This document shows, in pieces, positions 46,077 to 57,657 of a stretch of DNA of 64,000 nt (positions are counted from its first letter, which is position 1; each line of letters begins with the position of its first letter). Origin of the DNA: Thereva unica (lineage: Eukaryota; Arthropoda; Insecta; Diptera; Therevidae); the NCBI GenBank assembly GCA_949987705.1, contig OX465281.1:100897248-100961247 (forward strand), in the 5' to 3' direction. The position numbers and the translations under genes are program-made. The notes under the pieces are model-generated. The model saw only the letters and a program-made list of their open reading frames with translations, did not search any database and was not told where the DNA came from.

Positions 46077-47186
46077 ATGGAACTTCGTAGTGGAAAGACT
46101 GCTACCCCAGTACCCAGTAATAGTGATCTTCCAGACAGATCCCAAGACGCGCAAGCTACTGAATCGAATGGGTCTGAACCCACTCCTTCGCTGGAGGAGC
46201 AAATCGCGCAATTGCGACAAGTCCTAGATACACTTTTAATTCAGCAGCGACCTGTTGCGGTTCCGATAAACCCTTGTGGTTCTCGGGATCAATTTTCTTT
46301 ACCTGCCATGACACCACCTGCGGACCTCAGGCTGACCTCGTTATCAGGGACCCAGCATCGCAAGTCTCCGGTTACGTTCTGGAATTTAAAGTTCTCCGGC
46401 GAGGACAGATTGTTGTCGGCGGAGGAATTTCTGTTCCGGGTGGAACTGAAGGCTCGCGATGATGGGGTCGAACTATCGGAAGTCTGCCGACATTTCTCGT
46501 CGATGCTGTCGGGACGAGCTACCGATTGGTACTGGTCCCAGTTTCGACGAAAATTCGTAGATCCGGATTGGGCGACGATAAAATTGCAATTTGTAAGTTA
46601 TTTCCGAACGCGAGAGTCCGATGAGGAACTGATCCTCCAAATGATGGATACCAAGCAACACTCGCTTTCTTTTGATGACTTTTCTGCTCAATTGCTGTCG
46701 TTGCACAATAGAATGAATAAGCCGATGTCGGAACACGGTTTGATGGGAATCGTGATTCGTAACTTAAACTACACGTTAGGTTCGGCGATAATAGGACAGA
46801 ATTTTGACAGCATGCAACAGTTGCGTGAGACTTGCGTTCGAGTCGAACGCTGGCAGAAGCTGAAGCGCGTAGAGCGTAGGCCTGATCGGCAGCTACACGA
46901 GGTTGAATATCCATCTTCGTACCCTCCTGAACAGTTATACCCGGTCTCACCAGCCCCCGAAGTGAACGAAATGACGGCGTCGCGTCAGAACCAGACGAAT
47001 CCACGATCGCTCCGATGTTGGAATTGCCAGCAACCGGGCCATCCATTTATGGACTGCCCATCTGAGACTCGTGGCCTATTTTGCTACAAGTGTGGCAAGC
47101 CAGGAGTCGTCACGCCAGTGTGCCCCACCTGTCAGGGAAACCGGAGCGGGGGTGCGAGACCGTACGGGAGTCCGCGCCCGAGCTAA
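46077..47186 (+). CDS. gag: Gypsy-3 Gag
   Basis: 369 codons from ATG 46077. Acidic N-terminus with a coiled-coil-like LEEQIAQLRQVLDTLL; capsid-like middle (FSGEDRLLSAEEFLFRVEL, WYWSQFRRKF, LILQMMDTKQ); two C-terminal zinc knuckles, CWNCQQPGHPFMDC (standard CCHC) and CYKCGKPGVVTPVC, where Val stands in the His position. It forms the particle and binds RNA. It overlaps pol by 106 bases; pol is in the -1 frame. Confidence 0.92.
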   Translation: MELRSGKTATPVPSNSDLPDRSQDAQATESNGSEPTPSLEEQIAQLRQVLDTLLIQQRPVAVPINPCGSRDQFSLPAMTPPADLRLTSLSGTQHRKSPVTFWNLKFSGEDRLLSAEEFLFRVELKARDDGVELSEVCRHFSSMLSGRATDWYWSQFRRKFVDPDWATIKLQFVSYFRTRESDEELILQMMDTKQHSLSFDDFSAQLLSLHNRMNKPMSEHGLMGIVIRNLNYTLGSAIIGQNFDSMQQLRETCVRVERWQKLKRVERRPDRQLHEVEYPSSYPPEQLYPVSPAPEVNEMTASRQNQTNPRSLRCWNCQQPGHPFMDCPSETRGLFCYKCGKPGVVTPVCPTCQGNRSGGARPYGSPRPS

Positions 47187-50100
47187 GCTCGCCCGTGTTC
47201 CCTACCCATTCTACCTATACACCTGATATGACTATCATCAGCGACTTTACGTCAACTGATGCTCTTCCTGTTTTTCCCTCTGAGGAGGTTAAACTTTCAT
47301 TCCTTTCCCGTTGGAAGAGATATATCTCCACTCGTGCCCGCATCTTTTCGGAGCCACCTTTCGTGGACTCCCTCACTTCCAAGCGCACCCCTCCCCAAAT
47401 TAGAGTACGAGCTAAGGAGAAGCGACAATGTTTGCAGAAAATTGTTTCTGCCTTCATCTCGGATTCGTCAGATCCTCGTCTGTTTACGAAGGTCCTCATA
47501 GCTAACGAGGAAGTGGTTGGGTTGTTGGACAGTGGTGCCACTGTTAGCTGTTTGGGAAGAGATGCCGAAGCGTTTCTAGCTAGTCATCCCGAAGTGACAG
47601 TCTGCACTTTGCACTCTGTAGTGCATACTGCGGACGGGGCTCCGCAGAGACTTTGCGGTTATATTCGAGTTCCGATATCCTTTGGAGGAAGGACCCGTGA
47701 TATAACCATCTATGTGGTGCCCAGTCTCAGCCAGAGACTGTACCTAGGGATGGATTTTTGGAATCTTTTCGGCCTAGCTCCTCAAATAGTCGGCGAGATA
47801 AACGCTCCATCCGTGTCTGCAAAAATGCACGACTTAACGTCCACGCAATGCGAACGGTTGGAACGCGTCAAGGCCAGATTTCCCTCTTTCGATGTCTTCG
47901 GACTGGGGAAGACTAACCTGGAGGAACACATCATTGACACTGGTGACTCAGTTCCCATTAAACAGAGGCATTATCCGGTCTCACCCGCTGTACAACAGCT
48001 GATGTATGGTGAGTTAGACAGGATGCTGTCGCTGGGTGTGATTGAGCCATCAAATAGTCCCTGGAATTCTCCAGTGGTGTTGGTTCGTAAACCAGGTAAG
48101 GTCCGCCTGTGCCTTGACTCTCGCAAGGTGAACAGTGTCACTATCAAAGACGCCTATCCTCTTCCACACATTGATGGTCTTCTTGGTCGTCTTCAAGACA
48201 CCAAGTTCATCACGAGCTTAGACCTGAAGGACGCCTTCTGGCAAATCCCTTTAGAGAAGAAGTCGCGAGAGCGGACAGCTTTTACTGTCCCTGGTCGTCC
48301 ACTGTACCAGTTCACAGTTATGCCTTTCGGCTTATGTAACGCCCCACAGCGCATGTGTCGCTTGATGGATAAGACCATCCCGGGCCATTTACGTGAAAAC
48401 GTTTTTGTCTATCTGGACGACCTGCTCATTGTTTCACCTGACTTTGACTCCCACCTAAAGCTTCTGGACGAAGTCGCCAGCTGTCTCCGTCGTGCGGGGT
48501 TAACTATCAATTTATCTAAAAGCAAATTTTGCGTGACTGAAGTCAAGTATCTCGGCTTCATAATCGGTGATGGGACTCTGAAAACCGATCCTAATAAGGT
48601 GACGGCCATCATGGACTTCCCAACTCCGAAGTCTCATAAGCAGACCCGGAGGTTTTTGGGTATGACCGGATGGTATCAGCGTTTCATACCCAATTATGCT
48701 AGCGTGGCTTCTCCAATCACGGATTGTTTGAAGTCTAAATCTTTTAGTTGGACTGATGAGGCCCAGCAGGCGTTCGAGACCTTGAAAAAGCTGATGACGG
48801 AAGCTCCTCTTTTAGTCACTCCAGATTTTTCTAAGCCTTTCTATATTCAGTGCGATGCCAGCAGGACTGGTGTAGGTAGTGTGCTTTTTCAAAAGGACAT
48901 GGATGGAGGAGAACATCCGATTGCTTATATGTCCAAGAAATTGAACGGAGCACAACGGAACTACACCATTACTGAGCTCGAATGCTACGCAGCCGTGCTG
49001 AGTATAAAGAAGTTTAGAGCGTATGTTGAGGGACAGACTTTCACGGTCATTACTGACCATGCAAGTCTAAAATGGCTCATGAGCCAGAAGGAGCTGAACG
49101 GTCGTTTAGCCCGGTGGAGTCTTAAGCTTCAGGGGTTCGACTTTACAATCGAACATCGTAAAGGCACCCACAATGTGGTTCCCGATGCCTTGTCACGCAT
49201 GGATTGCGTTGACGAATTGTCCCTGTGCTTCGACGTGGACTTAAATGCCCCGTCTTTCAAGTCCCCTGAATATCTTCGTCTGGGTGATAGCCTCAGGCAA
49301 GCCTCACCGCAGCTACCAGACCTGCGAGTTGAAGATGGGTACGTTTTCAAGCGTACATCACCACGTACTGGAAACCCGATTGCTGACGATCTGACATGGA
49401 AGTTGTGGATTCCAATGGAATTGACCGCGTCTCTCGTGGAGTCTTCTCATTCGCCTCCCCAAGCGTCGCATGGTGGAGTAGGGAAAACCCTAGCCCGATT
49501 GCGATGTAAGTACTTTTGGCCAGGTATGGCAAAACAAGTTCGGGAATTCATCGCCAAGTGTGATGTCTGCAAAACCACCAAAGCCCCCAGCTCAGTACTT
49601 CGACCACCTATGGGAAACCCCATGGATGTGTCGAGGCCGTTCCAATTTTTATACGTCGATTTCTTAGGTCCTTATCCCAGGTCGAAGAAAGGCCACACGG
49701 CAGTATTTGTTGTATTGGATGCATTCACCAAGTTTGTCTTCCTGCACCCCGTGTCCGCTGAGACCACGGCGGTGTCCGTCAAGTTTCTCGAGCAAACTAT
49801 CTTTCATACCTTTGGAGTTCCTGAAACGGTCTTCTCCGACAATGGTCGGCAATTCACCTCCAAAGAGTTTGCTAAATTGTTGACCGACTATGGCGTACAA
49901 CATGTGCGCACGGCTGTATATTCGCCTCACCCTAACGCTTCCGAGCGGGTGAATAGATCCATCCTAACCGCCATTAGGGCGTATTTAAAGGAGGATCATC
50001 GTGAGTGGGATAGACATCTGTCGTCCATAGAATGTGCTCTTCGTAGTACCCACCACGAGGCGATCGGCATGTCCCCGTATCAGGCCCTGTTTGGTAGCCA

Positions 50101-50476
50101 TATGATCCTGCACGGATCAGCATATCCAGTCCTGAAGAAACTGAACGTTTTACAGGAGGGTGACATAGCTTTTCTACCATTGACGGACAAAATGCAGATG
50201 CTTCGTGAGCGGATTGCTGTTAATTTAGCCGCCGCACACATCAGACATAAAACCCAATACAACTTGCGGTGTCGTGTGGGCAGTTTTCGTCCCGGAGATG
50301 AGGTCTACCGGAGAACTTTCTGGGTGAGTAACCGAGCGGGTCGTTTTAGTGCCAAATTGGCACCCCGGTTTCTGAAAGCTCGGATACGTAAAAAAATTGG
50401 AACCAGCTTGTACGAGCTGGAGGATTTGGGAGGTAAGAGCATAGGGGTATATCACGGCAAGGACCTACGTCGGTGA
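47081..50476 (+). CDS. pol: Gypsy-3 Pol: protease, RT, RNase H, integrase
   Basis: 1131 codons, the true start being a -1 frameshift within the gag overlap. Protease LLDSGATVSCLG (about residue 149); RT with VLVRKPGKVRLCLDSRKVN, MPFGLCNAPQRM and FVYLDDLLIV; RNase H with QCDASRTGVGSVL, ITELECYA and VITDHASLKWL; integrase zinc site (HGGVGKTLAR..., CDVCK) and DDE core (VDFLGPY, FSDNGRQFTS, HPNASERVNRS). All catalytic motifs are in place and no stop is seen. It ends at 50476; about 500 bp of untranslated DNA precede the 3' LTR. The LDSGATVS site and long LTR set it apart from Gypsy-1 and Gypsy-2. Confidence 0.94.
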   Translation: MLQVWQARSRHASVPHLSGKPERGCETVRESAPELSSPVFPTHSTYTPDMTIISDFTSTDALPVFPSEEVKLSFLSRWKRYISTRARIFSEPPFVDSLTSKRTPPQIRVRAKEKRQCLQKIVSAFISDSSDPRLFTKVLIANEEVVGLLDSGATVSCLGRDAEAFLASHPEVTVCTLHSVVHTADGAPQRLCGYIRVPISFGGRTRDITIYVVPSLSQRLYLGMDFWNLFGLAPQIVGEINAPSVSAKMHDLTSTQCERLERVKARFPSFDVFGLGKTNLEEHIIDTGDSVPIKQRHYPVSPAVQQLMYGELDRMLSLGVIEPSNSPWNSPVVLVRKPGKVRLCLDSRKVNSVTIKDAYPLPHIDGLLGRLQDTKFITSLDLKDAFWQIPLEKKSRERTAFTVPGRPLYQFTVMPFGLCNAPQRMCRLMDKTIPGHLRENVFVYLDDLLIVSPDFDSHLKLLDEVASCLRRAGLTINLSKSKFCVTEVKYLGFIIGDGTLKTDPNKVTAIMDFPTPKSHKQTRRFLGMTGWYQRFIPNYASVASPITDCLKSKSFSWTDEAQQAFETLKKLMTEAPLLVTPDFSKPFYIQCDASRTGVGSVLFQKDMDGGEHPIAYMSKKLNGAQRNYTITELECYAAVLSIKKFRAYVEGQTFTVITDHASLKWLMSQKELNGRLARWSLKLQGFDFTIEHRKGTHNVVPDALSRMDCVDELSLCFDVDLNAPSFKSPEYLRLGDSLRQASPQLPDLRVEDGYVFKRTSPRTGNPIADDLTWKLWIPMELTASLVESSHSPPQASHGGVGKTLARLRCKYFWPGMAKQVREFIAKCDVCKTTKAPSSVLRPPMGNPMDVSRPFQFLYVDFLGPYPRSKKGHTAVFVVLDAFTKFVFLHPVSAETTAVSVKFLEQTIFHTFGVPETVFSDNGRQFTSKEFAKLLTDYGVQHVRTAVYSPHPNASERVNRSILTAIRAYLKEDHREWDRHLSSIECALRSTHHEAIGMSPYQALFGSHMILHGSAYPVLKKLNVLQEGDIAFLPLTDKMQMLRERIAVNLAAAHIRHKTQYNLRCRVGSFRPGDEVYRRTFWVSNRAGRFSAKLAPRFLKARIRKKIGTSLYELEDLGGKSIGVYHGKDLRR

Positions 50477-50979
50477 TTTCCTCAAGGTTCCATCTTCATT
50501 TTTTTTACTCTTCGGTCAGTCTGGAGAAGGTCTCTCGGCGAACTGGGTGTCTGTCGTTTCACCGGGATGAGTCGAAGGCAATATGGCATTGCTGGAGGTT
50601 GTGCCGATGGAGCGAAAGCACCCTGGGTTTGTGTGAGAATGTTTGGAGACGTATAGATAACAGTAGGGGGACAATGTGGTATTGTCTTCCGCCTGATATT
50701 TGTACATTCAGATATTCCTCCGGGAGGTTTTTCAGGCTGATCATCCCGACAATACGGTTGTGACCGTACGCCCAATTTTTTTTTCACTCCGTAAGGAGAC
50801 GACTCTGTTGAGAACCTGAACAGCCCGGCTATCTCAGTCTGGAGAGCATGAGCCTCTTAATCTCAGGGGATGAGTCGAGACCCACGTTGATCTTACCCGA
50901 AGCTCACTACAGAGAAAAAACTGTCCGTTTTTTTCGGCTCCTCACTGCCTCGCGAGTCGGCCTCGTGGACCCGAGGGTA
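50477..50979 (+). other. Gypsy-3 3' untranslated region
   Basis: No coding frame resembling env or any other protein is seen. A purine-rich GGACCCGAGGGTA stands next to the 3' LTR and may be the polypurine tract, though it is not a clean one. Confidence 0.55.
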
Positions 50980-52717
50980 TGTAACGGTCAGTTTTGCCTA
51001 AATATCTACTTGACTAAAAATTACTGTGGGGAAGAAAATCGAGTAGTGGGTTGGGAACAAAAAGGTAGGCGGGGAGAAATGAAAAAAACAGAAAATGGGG
51101 AGGCAGAAAAAATTAGGAGGGGTTGAATTTTTTTAAGTTGGGAGGAAAATTTCTTTATATATCGGAAAGGACAAATAAAGTTACAAGTTTGTTTGAATAA
51201 TAATATTCAAAATTAAAAGAAGAAAAGAAAATTCCCTACCGCAAGCGAAAACAAAAAATTTTGTAACTTTGAACTGCGAAAGTTATTCAATAAAATTGAT
51301 GCTACAAGGGCTCTGAATGAATGCGGCGGACTGACTGAAGGATGTCTCATGGTGTGTTCATTGAATTACGATAGGTCATCTAGAGAGGAACAGAAATACG
51401 TGTGGTCCCACCCACAATAAGAGGAAGAAGATTGGTGTGGACGGGTGCAGGCAAACGTCAACGATTATCCTGGTCATAGAGACGTGGAAGAGGAATGTGG
51501 TTTTAAGTAGCGGGAGGCAGATTTGTTTTGGTCAGTATCCCATTGATGACAACTGAAGTTTTTTTGGGTGGAGGAAGTGCCCGAGCTGGTTGTGGTGACA
51601 TGGATGGTGGTAATCTGTGTTTATTTGAATAATCTCTTGGTTAACTTATTTACTGAACAAGTCATACACATTTGGTTATTTGACTAGTTGCTTACCTGGT
51701 TATATACACTAATAATGAGAAATGGTTGCTTGTTGAAGGAAGTTGAAGGCATATATTGCGTACGTTTTTATAGAATCTAATTTATGAAAATGGTGGTCGT
51801 ATCTTATTACCAGTGAGGGTTTTTGGTTACATTTTTTCCGTGAATACACCACTATATAAAAGGAAAAATATATATAAACCATAAATAGAAAAAATAATAA
51901 ACAAAAAGAGAACAAAAAACACACAAAATACACTAAAATAAAATAAACCAATAATTTTCATGCTTAATTTAATACCTTTATTACTAAAATAATCATTTTA
52001 ATCGTAGTTAGTATTAACTTTATAATCTTATTTATAATTATTTATGGATTTATTTTAATTATTTATGAATTTATTTTGCTCCTTGTTGGAGGTATTTTAT
52101 TCTTTTGTTGTTTCTGGGCAATATGTTCTTCATGAAATTAAACCTGTGTGAGTGAATTTGTAAAAATACGAGGCGTGTTTGGTACCAATACGGCGCGTGT
52201 TTTAAAGATTTTTTTTTGAACGAAATTGTCTAGACACATGTAATAGTAGAACAAAAATTTGGTTTGTGTTGCATCTGGCATATATTGATTATTGTCATAA
52301 CTTCTTCTCGTATTATTGTGTTGTCCTTTTTTTCTTAAATAAAACAAAAAAACAAAAAAATTTATAATGAGTAACATAAATTGTTAAATTTTTTTGGTGG
52401 AATGGTTGAGGGGGGGATCATTTCTTTTCAGGGTTTGACGCGGCTCAGGCGATGACCTGAGAATGATGGACGGAAGTCAAAGTTGCACAGACACAGGTAA
52501 GTGGTGAACCAACCGCGGTAAGCCCCGGCCACACACCCCACGACCCCTCCGGCGAGCTAGCTAACTCCGTGTGGCCGGCGTAGGAGTTCCGGATTTTCTT
52601 TGTATTTCTTATGTACGGTGTTGGCTCCTTGGCCATTCTCTTCAGGGCTTATGGCTAAGGGGGTGACACCTCGCATAAGTGGCGCCCAATAAATGGTCGC
52701 GCCATTATGCTGTTACA
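50980..52717 (+). repeat. 3' LTR of Gypsy-3
   Basis: 1738 bp, matching the 5' LTR apart from a 6-bp deletion near 51118 and a T/C difference near 52615. Confidence 0.92.
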
Positions 52718-53485
52718 ACTTTTTTGATTGAAAATGGGGCCTTTTTTTTAAATTAAGGTCATAAAAACAAAACTACACAACCAAGCGCTTTGAAAAAAAT
52801 TGGGCCTTTTCGAAACATGAAAATCTACATTTTCCTCAAATTTCATTAAAATTGGATCATTTTTGTGAAAGATAAAAATGATAAACGAAAAACTCGGGTT
52901 TTGACGTTTTTCTCCATTTTTTGAGGTTATGTCGAAAAATTGTTTGAACAAAAGCTCTAGATCTTTTAATTATCTACAATGTTCACATTTAACATTTTTC
53001 GATAGGAGGTCTACTTTTCTCAGAAATCGCAAAAAAAAATTTAACCCCTAAAGCTCACATATTGGCTCCCCCGCCCCCTTTCCGGTCATCTGCTGCGGTG
53101 CTCTCGATTTTTCCTTGTTTAAGTAGCATTTATCCTAAATTTTCCCACCTTCCATATACTGCTAAGAATTTTTCTAGTTTTTGGCTTTTCAAAAGCGTAT
53201 CTGCACTGGTCTATTAGTGCAAATAAAAGCTAATTTATCAATCAAAATGAATATTTCATTTCACTCCTTTTTGACGTGACAACGTCTATTAAAACGATGA
53301 ACGCCGGCTGCATGCACGAAAAATGATGACTCATTGTCCCGTTATGTCCCGTTATGTCCCGTTATCTCCCGAAGTAATTTTAAAAATTTGATCGTAGTAA
53401 TCTTAAAAATTTGATTAAAATTGTCAATATTAATTAGATTAAATTTGTCAAATTGTCAACAATAAGCAAAGCAAGCCAAACACTC

Positions 53486-53775
53486 TGTCTCCTAACTGGG
53501 TGCCGGTGTATAAGAAAATAGTGAACATTACACTGACGAAAACTGTGAAATGCAAACGAAAACAGTTTCCTTGCGTTCCTGCTTGTGCTATTACCATTCA
53601 CAAGTCGCAAGGTGGGACGTTTACTGTTATTATCTATAATATAAAAAGAAGTCGGGTTTTCCTTCCAGACGCTATAATTAGAGAACGCATGATCCGATTT
53701 CCACGGTTTTGCATTCGTTGGAAAGGTCTCGGGCTCCGTGAGGTTTATAGCAAAAAAATTTCAACAGAAAAGCAG
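53486..53775 (+). pseudogene. Helitron Pif1-like helicase fragment (copy 2)
   Basis: Frame with [20 protein letters not shown] and [19 protein letters not shown], as in copy 1; here IKRSR replaces IKISR and RERMIR replaces RERTIR. It runs into the array at about 53775. Confidence 0.75.
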
Positions 53776-53777
53776 GC

Positions 53778-55060
53778 GTTTGGTCCATAGCAGCCATCTC
53801 AAGAGGGCGGATTACCATTTTCTTTACAACCCCTCGACATGGATATCAAATGAAAGGTTATGGTAAGTAGAACACCAAAAGCAATATAGTATACTCAATA
53901 TATCGTTTGGTCCATGGCAGTCATCACAAGAGAGCAGATGACCATTTTCTTCACAACCCATTCGAAATGGGTATCCAATGAAAGAGTATGATAAGTAGAA
54001 CAATATAAGCAATATAGTATACTCAATATGTCGCTTGGTCCATAGCGGCCACCTCAAGAATGCGGATTACCATTTTCTTCACAACACCTTCGACATGGAT
54101 ATCGAATGAAAGAGTATGATAAGTAGAACACCATAGGCAATAAAGTATACTCAATATATCGTTTGGTCCATGGCGATCATCTCAAGCGGGCGGTTTACCA
54201 TTTTCTTCACAACCCCTTCGAGATGGGTATCAAATGAGAGAGTATGATAAGTAGAACACATAAGCAATATAGTATACTCAATATATCGTTTGGTCCATAG
54301 CGGCCATCTCCAGAGGTTGGATTACCATTATCTTCACACCTCTCGATATGGATTTCAAATGAAAGGGTATGATAAGTAGAACACCATAAGCAATATAGTA
54401 TACTCAATATATCGTTTGGTCCATGGCGGTCATCTCAAGAGGGAGGATGATCATTTTCTTCACTACCCCCTCGACATTGGTATCAAATGAAAGGGCATTA
54501 TAAGAAGAATGCCATAGACTATGTCTTTAGATTCATGGCGGCCATCTCAAGAGGGCGGATTGCCATTTTCTTCACAACACCCGAGACATGGGTATCAAAT
54601 GAAAGGCTATGAAAAGTAGAACACCATAAGCAATATAGTATACTCAATTTATAATTTGGTCCATGGCAGCCATCTCAAAAGGGCGGTTTACCATTTTCTT
54701 CACAACTCCTTCTAGATGGGTATCAAATGAAAGAGTATGATAAGTAGAACAATATAAGCAATATAGTATACTCAATATATCGTTTGGTCCATAGCGGCCA
54801 TCTCAAGAGGGCGGATTACCATTTTCTTCACAACCCCTTTGAGATGGGTATCAAATGAGAGTATGATAAGTAGAACACCATATGCAATATAGTATACTCA
54901 ATATATCGTTTGGTCCATAGCGGCCATCTCAAGAGTGCGGATTAATATTTTCTTCACAACCCCTTCGACATGGGTATCAAATGAAAGAGTATGATAAGTA
55001 GAACACCATAGGCAATATAGTATACTCAATATATCATTTGGTCCATGGCGGTCATCTCCC
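53778..55060. repeat. 128-bp tandem array (copy 2), roughly 10-11 units
   Basis: Same units as 5107-6265 in the same order, plus an extra unit near 54740-54870. Short minus-strand frames arise from the repeat. Confidence 0.9.
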
Positions 55061-56304
55061 GAAATCAATTTTCCCAGATTTGTTCTTTTTTCACTATAGC
55101 TTTTTCCTATCGCAGACTGTGTCCTCATAATCTTATTTTATTGAAAGGCGTTGCAACGCACGCGGGTTTTTGCTAGTTTAATATAAATGATTCAATTTTA
55201 TTCATAAAAGTATGCAATCATTTCATCAATGTTTTCTCATGACGTTGTCACGTTAAACTATCGTCCGTAAACCCTCTTTACAGACAACAATTTTTTTTGT
55301 ATCCATATAAAATAATGATAATTTAATATAAATCATTGATTTATCTATAAGTAGATGCGTAATCATGGGACCTGCGAGGATGGCGGGTGTTGGTGTTTGG
55401 CGGCGCTGGCGTCTGCTTTCTTTTTGCGGTTTGTTCTTTCGGTAAAACTTGCAATATTTGGAAGCTTTGGTTTGGAGATTCGATAATACATAATAAAAAA
55501 GCTGAGGGTTATCGATGATGGAAATAAAGTGTACATAAGAAGGTATTTTCTTGGAACATTAAAATGAAGTTGGCTGGGGCGCGGTGCCGTATACAAATTT
55601 GAGATATCGAATCTCATGATTTTTCAGTTTTCGGACTTTTTGATTTTATGAGACTTATTTGCATTAGTAAGCGAAAAGTCCATTTGCAACGCAAAGGAAT
55701 GGGAGGGGGAGGGGTGTCGAAACACCGTTTTGAAACTATTTCTCTTTATGTTTTTTGGTGGCTGATTATGAAAATCAGCAGGAAATTTTAAGACTGCAAT
55801 AAAATATGTTTGTCACCCTTATAAATATAAAATACAGTCCTTTTTAAGGATAAGGATAATTATAATAATCAAATTAAATGCACTCTTTTTTATATTTATT
55901 TGCGAAGGTGGTTGATTTTTATTTAATCTAGCCAAATTTTATCAAGCATTAAGGGGATAAAACTAAAGGGAAGTAATATTTTAAAAATAAACGTTATACA
56001 GCAGCTTTTTTCTACCTTTTGGGTAATTGTTGCTGCTACCGGATTGCAGGTTGGTTGCTTGGTATTGTTAAGAAGAAATACATAAGTCATTTTCAACCAC
56101 CCCTAGATACAGGTTGTATTTGAAAAATGATTCAAATATTTTTATGTGTTTAAATTTTATTTTTGATGAAATAATATCAAAAATAAATTGGAAAATTTAT
56201 TATAACCTCTTTTTCAATACGGTGAACCACCCTTGAATCAAATCAAAATCAAAAAAAAAACTTGAAAAATGTTATACGATTTTTGAACAAATTTCCCAAA
56301 ATAA

Positions 56305-56660
56305 CTCTATTACAACTAGTCCATTATTTAGTTTGTCATATGATGGTTCATTGTCTTGCAGTAAGATTAGTACAAGGGTGGAATAGGTTAACCATTATGA
56401 TCGTTGGGAGGTGGAATTGACGAGGAATTCTGCGTTTGAATTCTGGGATGTTGTATGAGCTCGGAAATACTAACCGATTATTCCAGAATCCAGTTGTTCT
56501 TTTTAGAAACGAATTCCTATTTTGTAGAGTGCCCGAAAAGAGGGCTGCATGTGGAAGGAGTGAGACGAGTTATCTAATTTGGTGCTGAGGGAATAAGATT
56601 GCCGTGCAGTCAGGAGAGGGTTTATTTCGATGGTACTGAGATAGTGGCGATAGAATGTTG
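56305..56660 (-). pseudogene. Decayed LINE tail (right arm)
   Basis: Mirror copy of 15799-16155, with the same breaks, so the LINE was dead before the arms were duplicated. Confidence 0.65.
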
Positions 56661-56799
56661 TATGTTTAGCAAGTAATTTGTTGATCTACACAGGAAGCAC
56701 CAAGATTTATTGATTGTCATCAGTTCGCCTTCGACGATAACTTCGGAGGTTTACGGGATAAAACTGATAAAAGTGTTTAAATATTCTCCGTTTTTACAA

Positions 56800-57371
56800 C
56801 CCAGCGGGAAATGTAATGGCTAGGTAAGCGAGGTGATAATGAGATGGACCCATTACATTTGTGATGAAATAATAGCTATACATAGGGATGTCCTATGGCG
56901 GTAAGGACTTACTGTAGGCATTACAAACGAGGACTTATTTCAGAGGTGAAGTGTATTAAGTGAATACATAGATTACCATGTAAGGCACGCAGAATAAAAT
57001 TCTGGCTACTCTTTTTAGCATTAAAAACATTACTATCCAAAATTACCATTGCATTTCAACTACATTTGGTGAGAATTTTACTAGCAAGATATCTTTTTGA
57101 CTGCACTGCACGATCCACACCGAACGAATTTGGAGGACGGAATAAACTCAAGAAGGGAGGCTTCGACAAGACAAAGAATAATAAAAGCACATCACATTTC
57201 CAACGAAAGTATTTCACAAGTCATTACCTAGTCGCTTACCTAGCCATTACAATGTAAAGACCATTTTACTAAATTTGCAGTAGAATTTTTCAATTACCAT
57301 GTAAGCGGTTACACAAATCATTAATGAATTCTTGGGTTACCTGAGTAACCCCTCGCTAGTTTTCCCGCGGG
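56800..57371. mobile_element. MITE with CCCAGCGGGAAA ends, copy B (right arm)
   Basis: Mirror copy of 15096-15661, AA on both sides, ends CCCAGCGGGAAA and CCCGCGGGAAAA (one end altered). Confidence 0.75.
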
Positions 57372-57657
57372 AAGTAAAGCCTTTGATTTGTTACATATAG
57401 GGTGTTAGTTACTCTATTTACAAATTTTATAGCGCCAACTATTAGGAGTCCTAGCATAGTTGACAGACCCTGTACAAGCAGTTGCGGAAAAATTGTAAAG
57501 ATGAGAGGATGAATATTAACAAAACCAGTTAATACTAAGTAAAGCCGGTTTATAGTACACTTCAGCCTGTCCATGTTATGCTGTCTGTAAATTTTGGAGA
57601 GAAGGATTCAATTGTTTTACAGTTCCAGGATGATATATTTATGTGGATCTATCATTA

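Larger units (their letters stand above)
43175..52717 (+). mobile_element. Gypsy-3: intact, young Ty3/Gypsy retrotransposon
   Basis: 9543 bp with TSD ACTT (43171-43174 and 52718-52721). The empty target is in the left arm at about 41668 (CCAACTTTTTTGATTG, other strand). Both LTRs start TGTAACGG and end CTGTTACA. A primer site TGGCGCCCAACG follows at 44923. gag and pol are open throughout. The LTRs differ, as far as I saw, by a 6-bp indel and one substitution over 1.74 kb, so insertion is recent. Confidence 0.93.
53273..55298 (+). mobile_element. Helitron/Helentron-type insertion with a 128-bp tandem array, copy 2
   Basis: Same structure as 4623-6499 and about 95% or more identical: start GACGTGACAACGTC, helicase remnant, array, hairpin-CTAG end at about 55.18 kb, then about 115 bp. 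It sits in a T run of the right arm, so again between T residues. It has at least one more array unit and a triplicated GTCCCGTTAT near 53340. The left arm lacks it. Confidence 0.8.
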
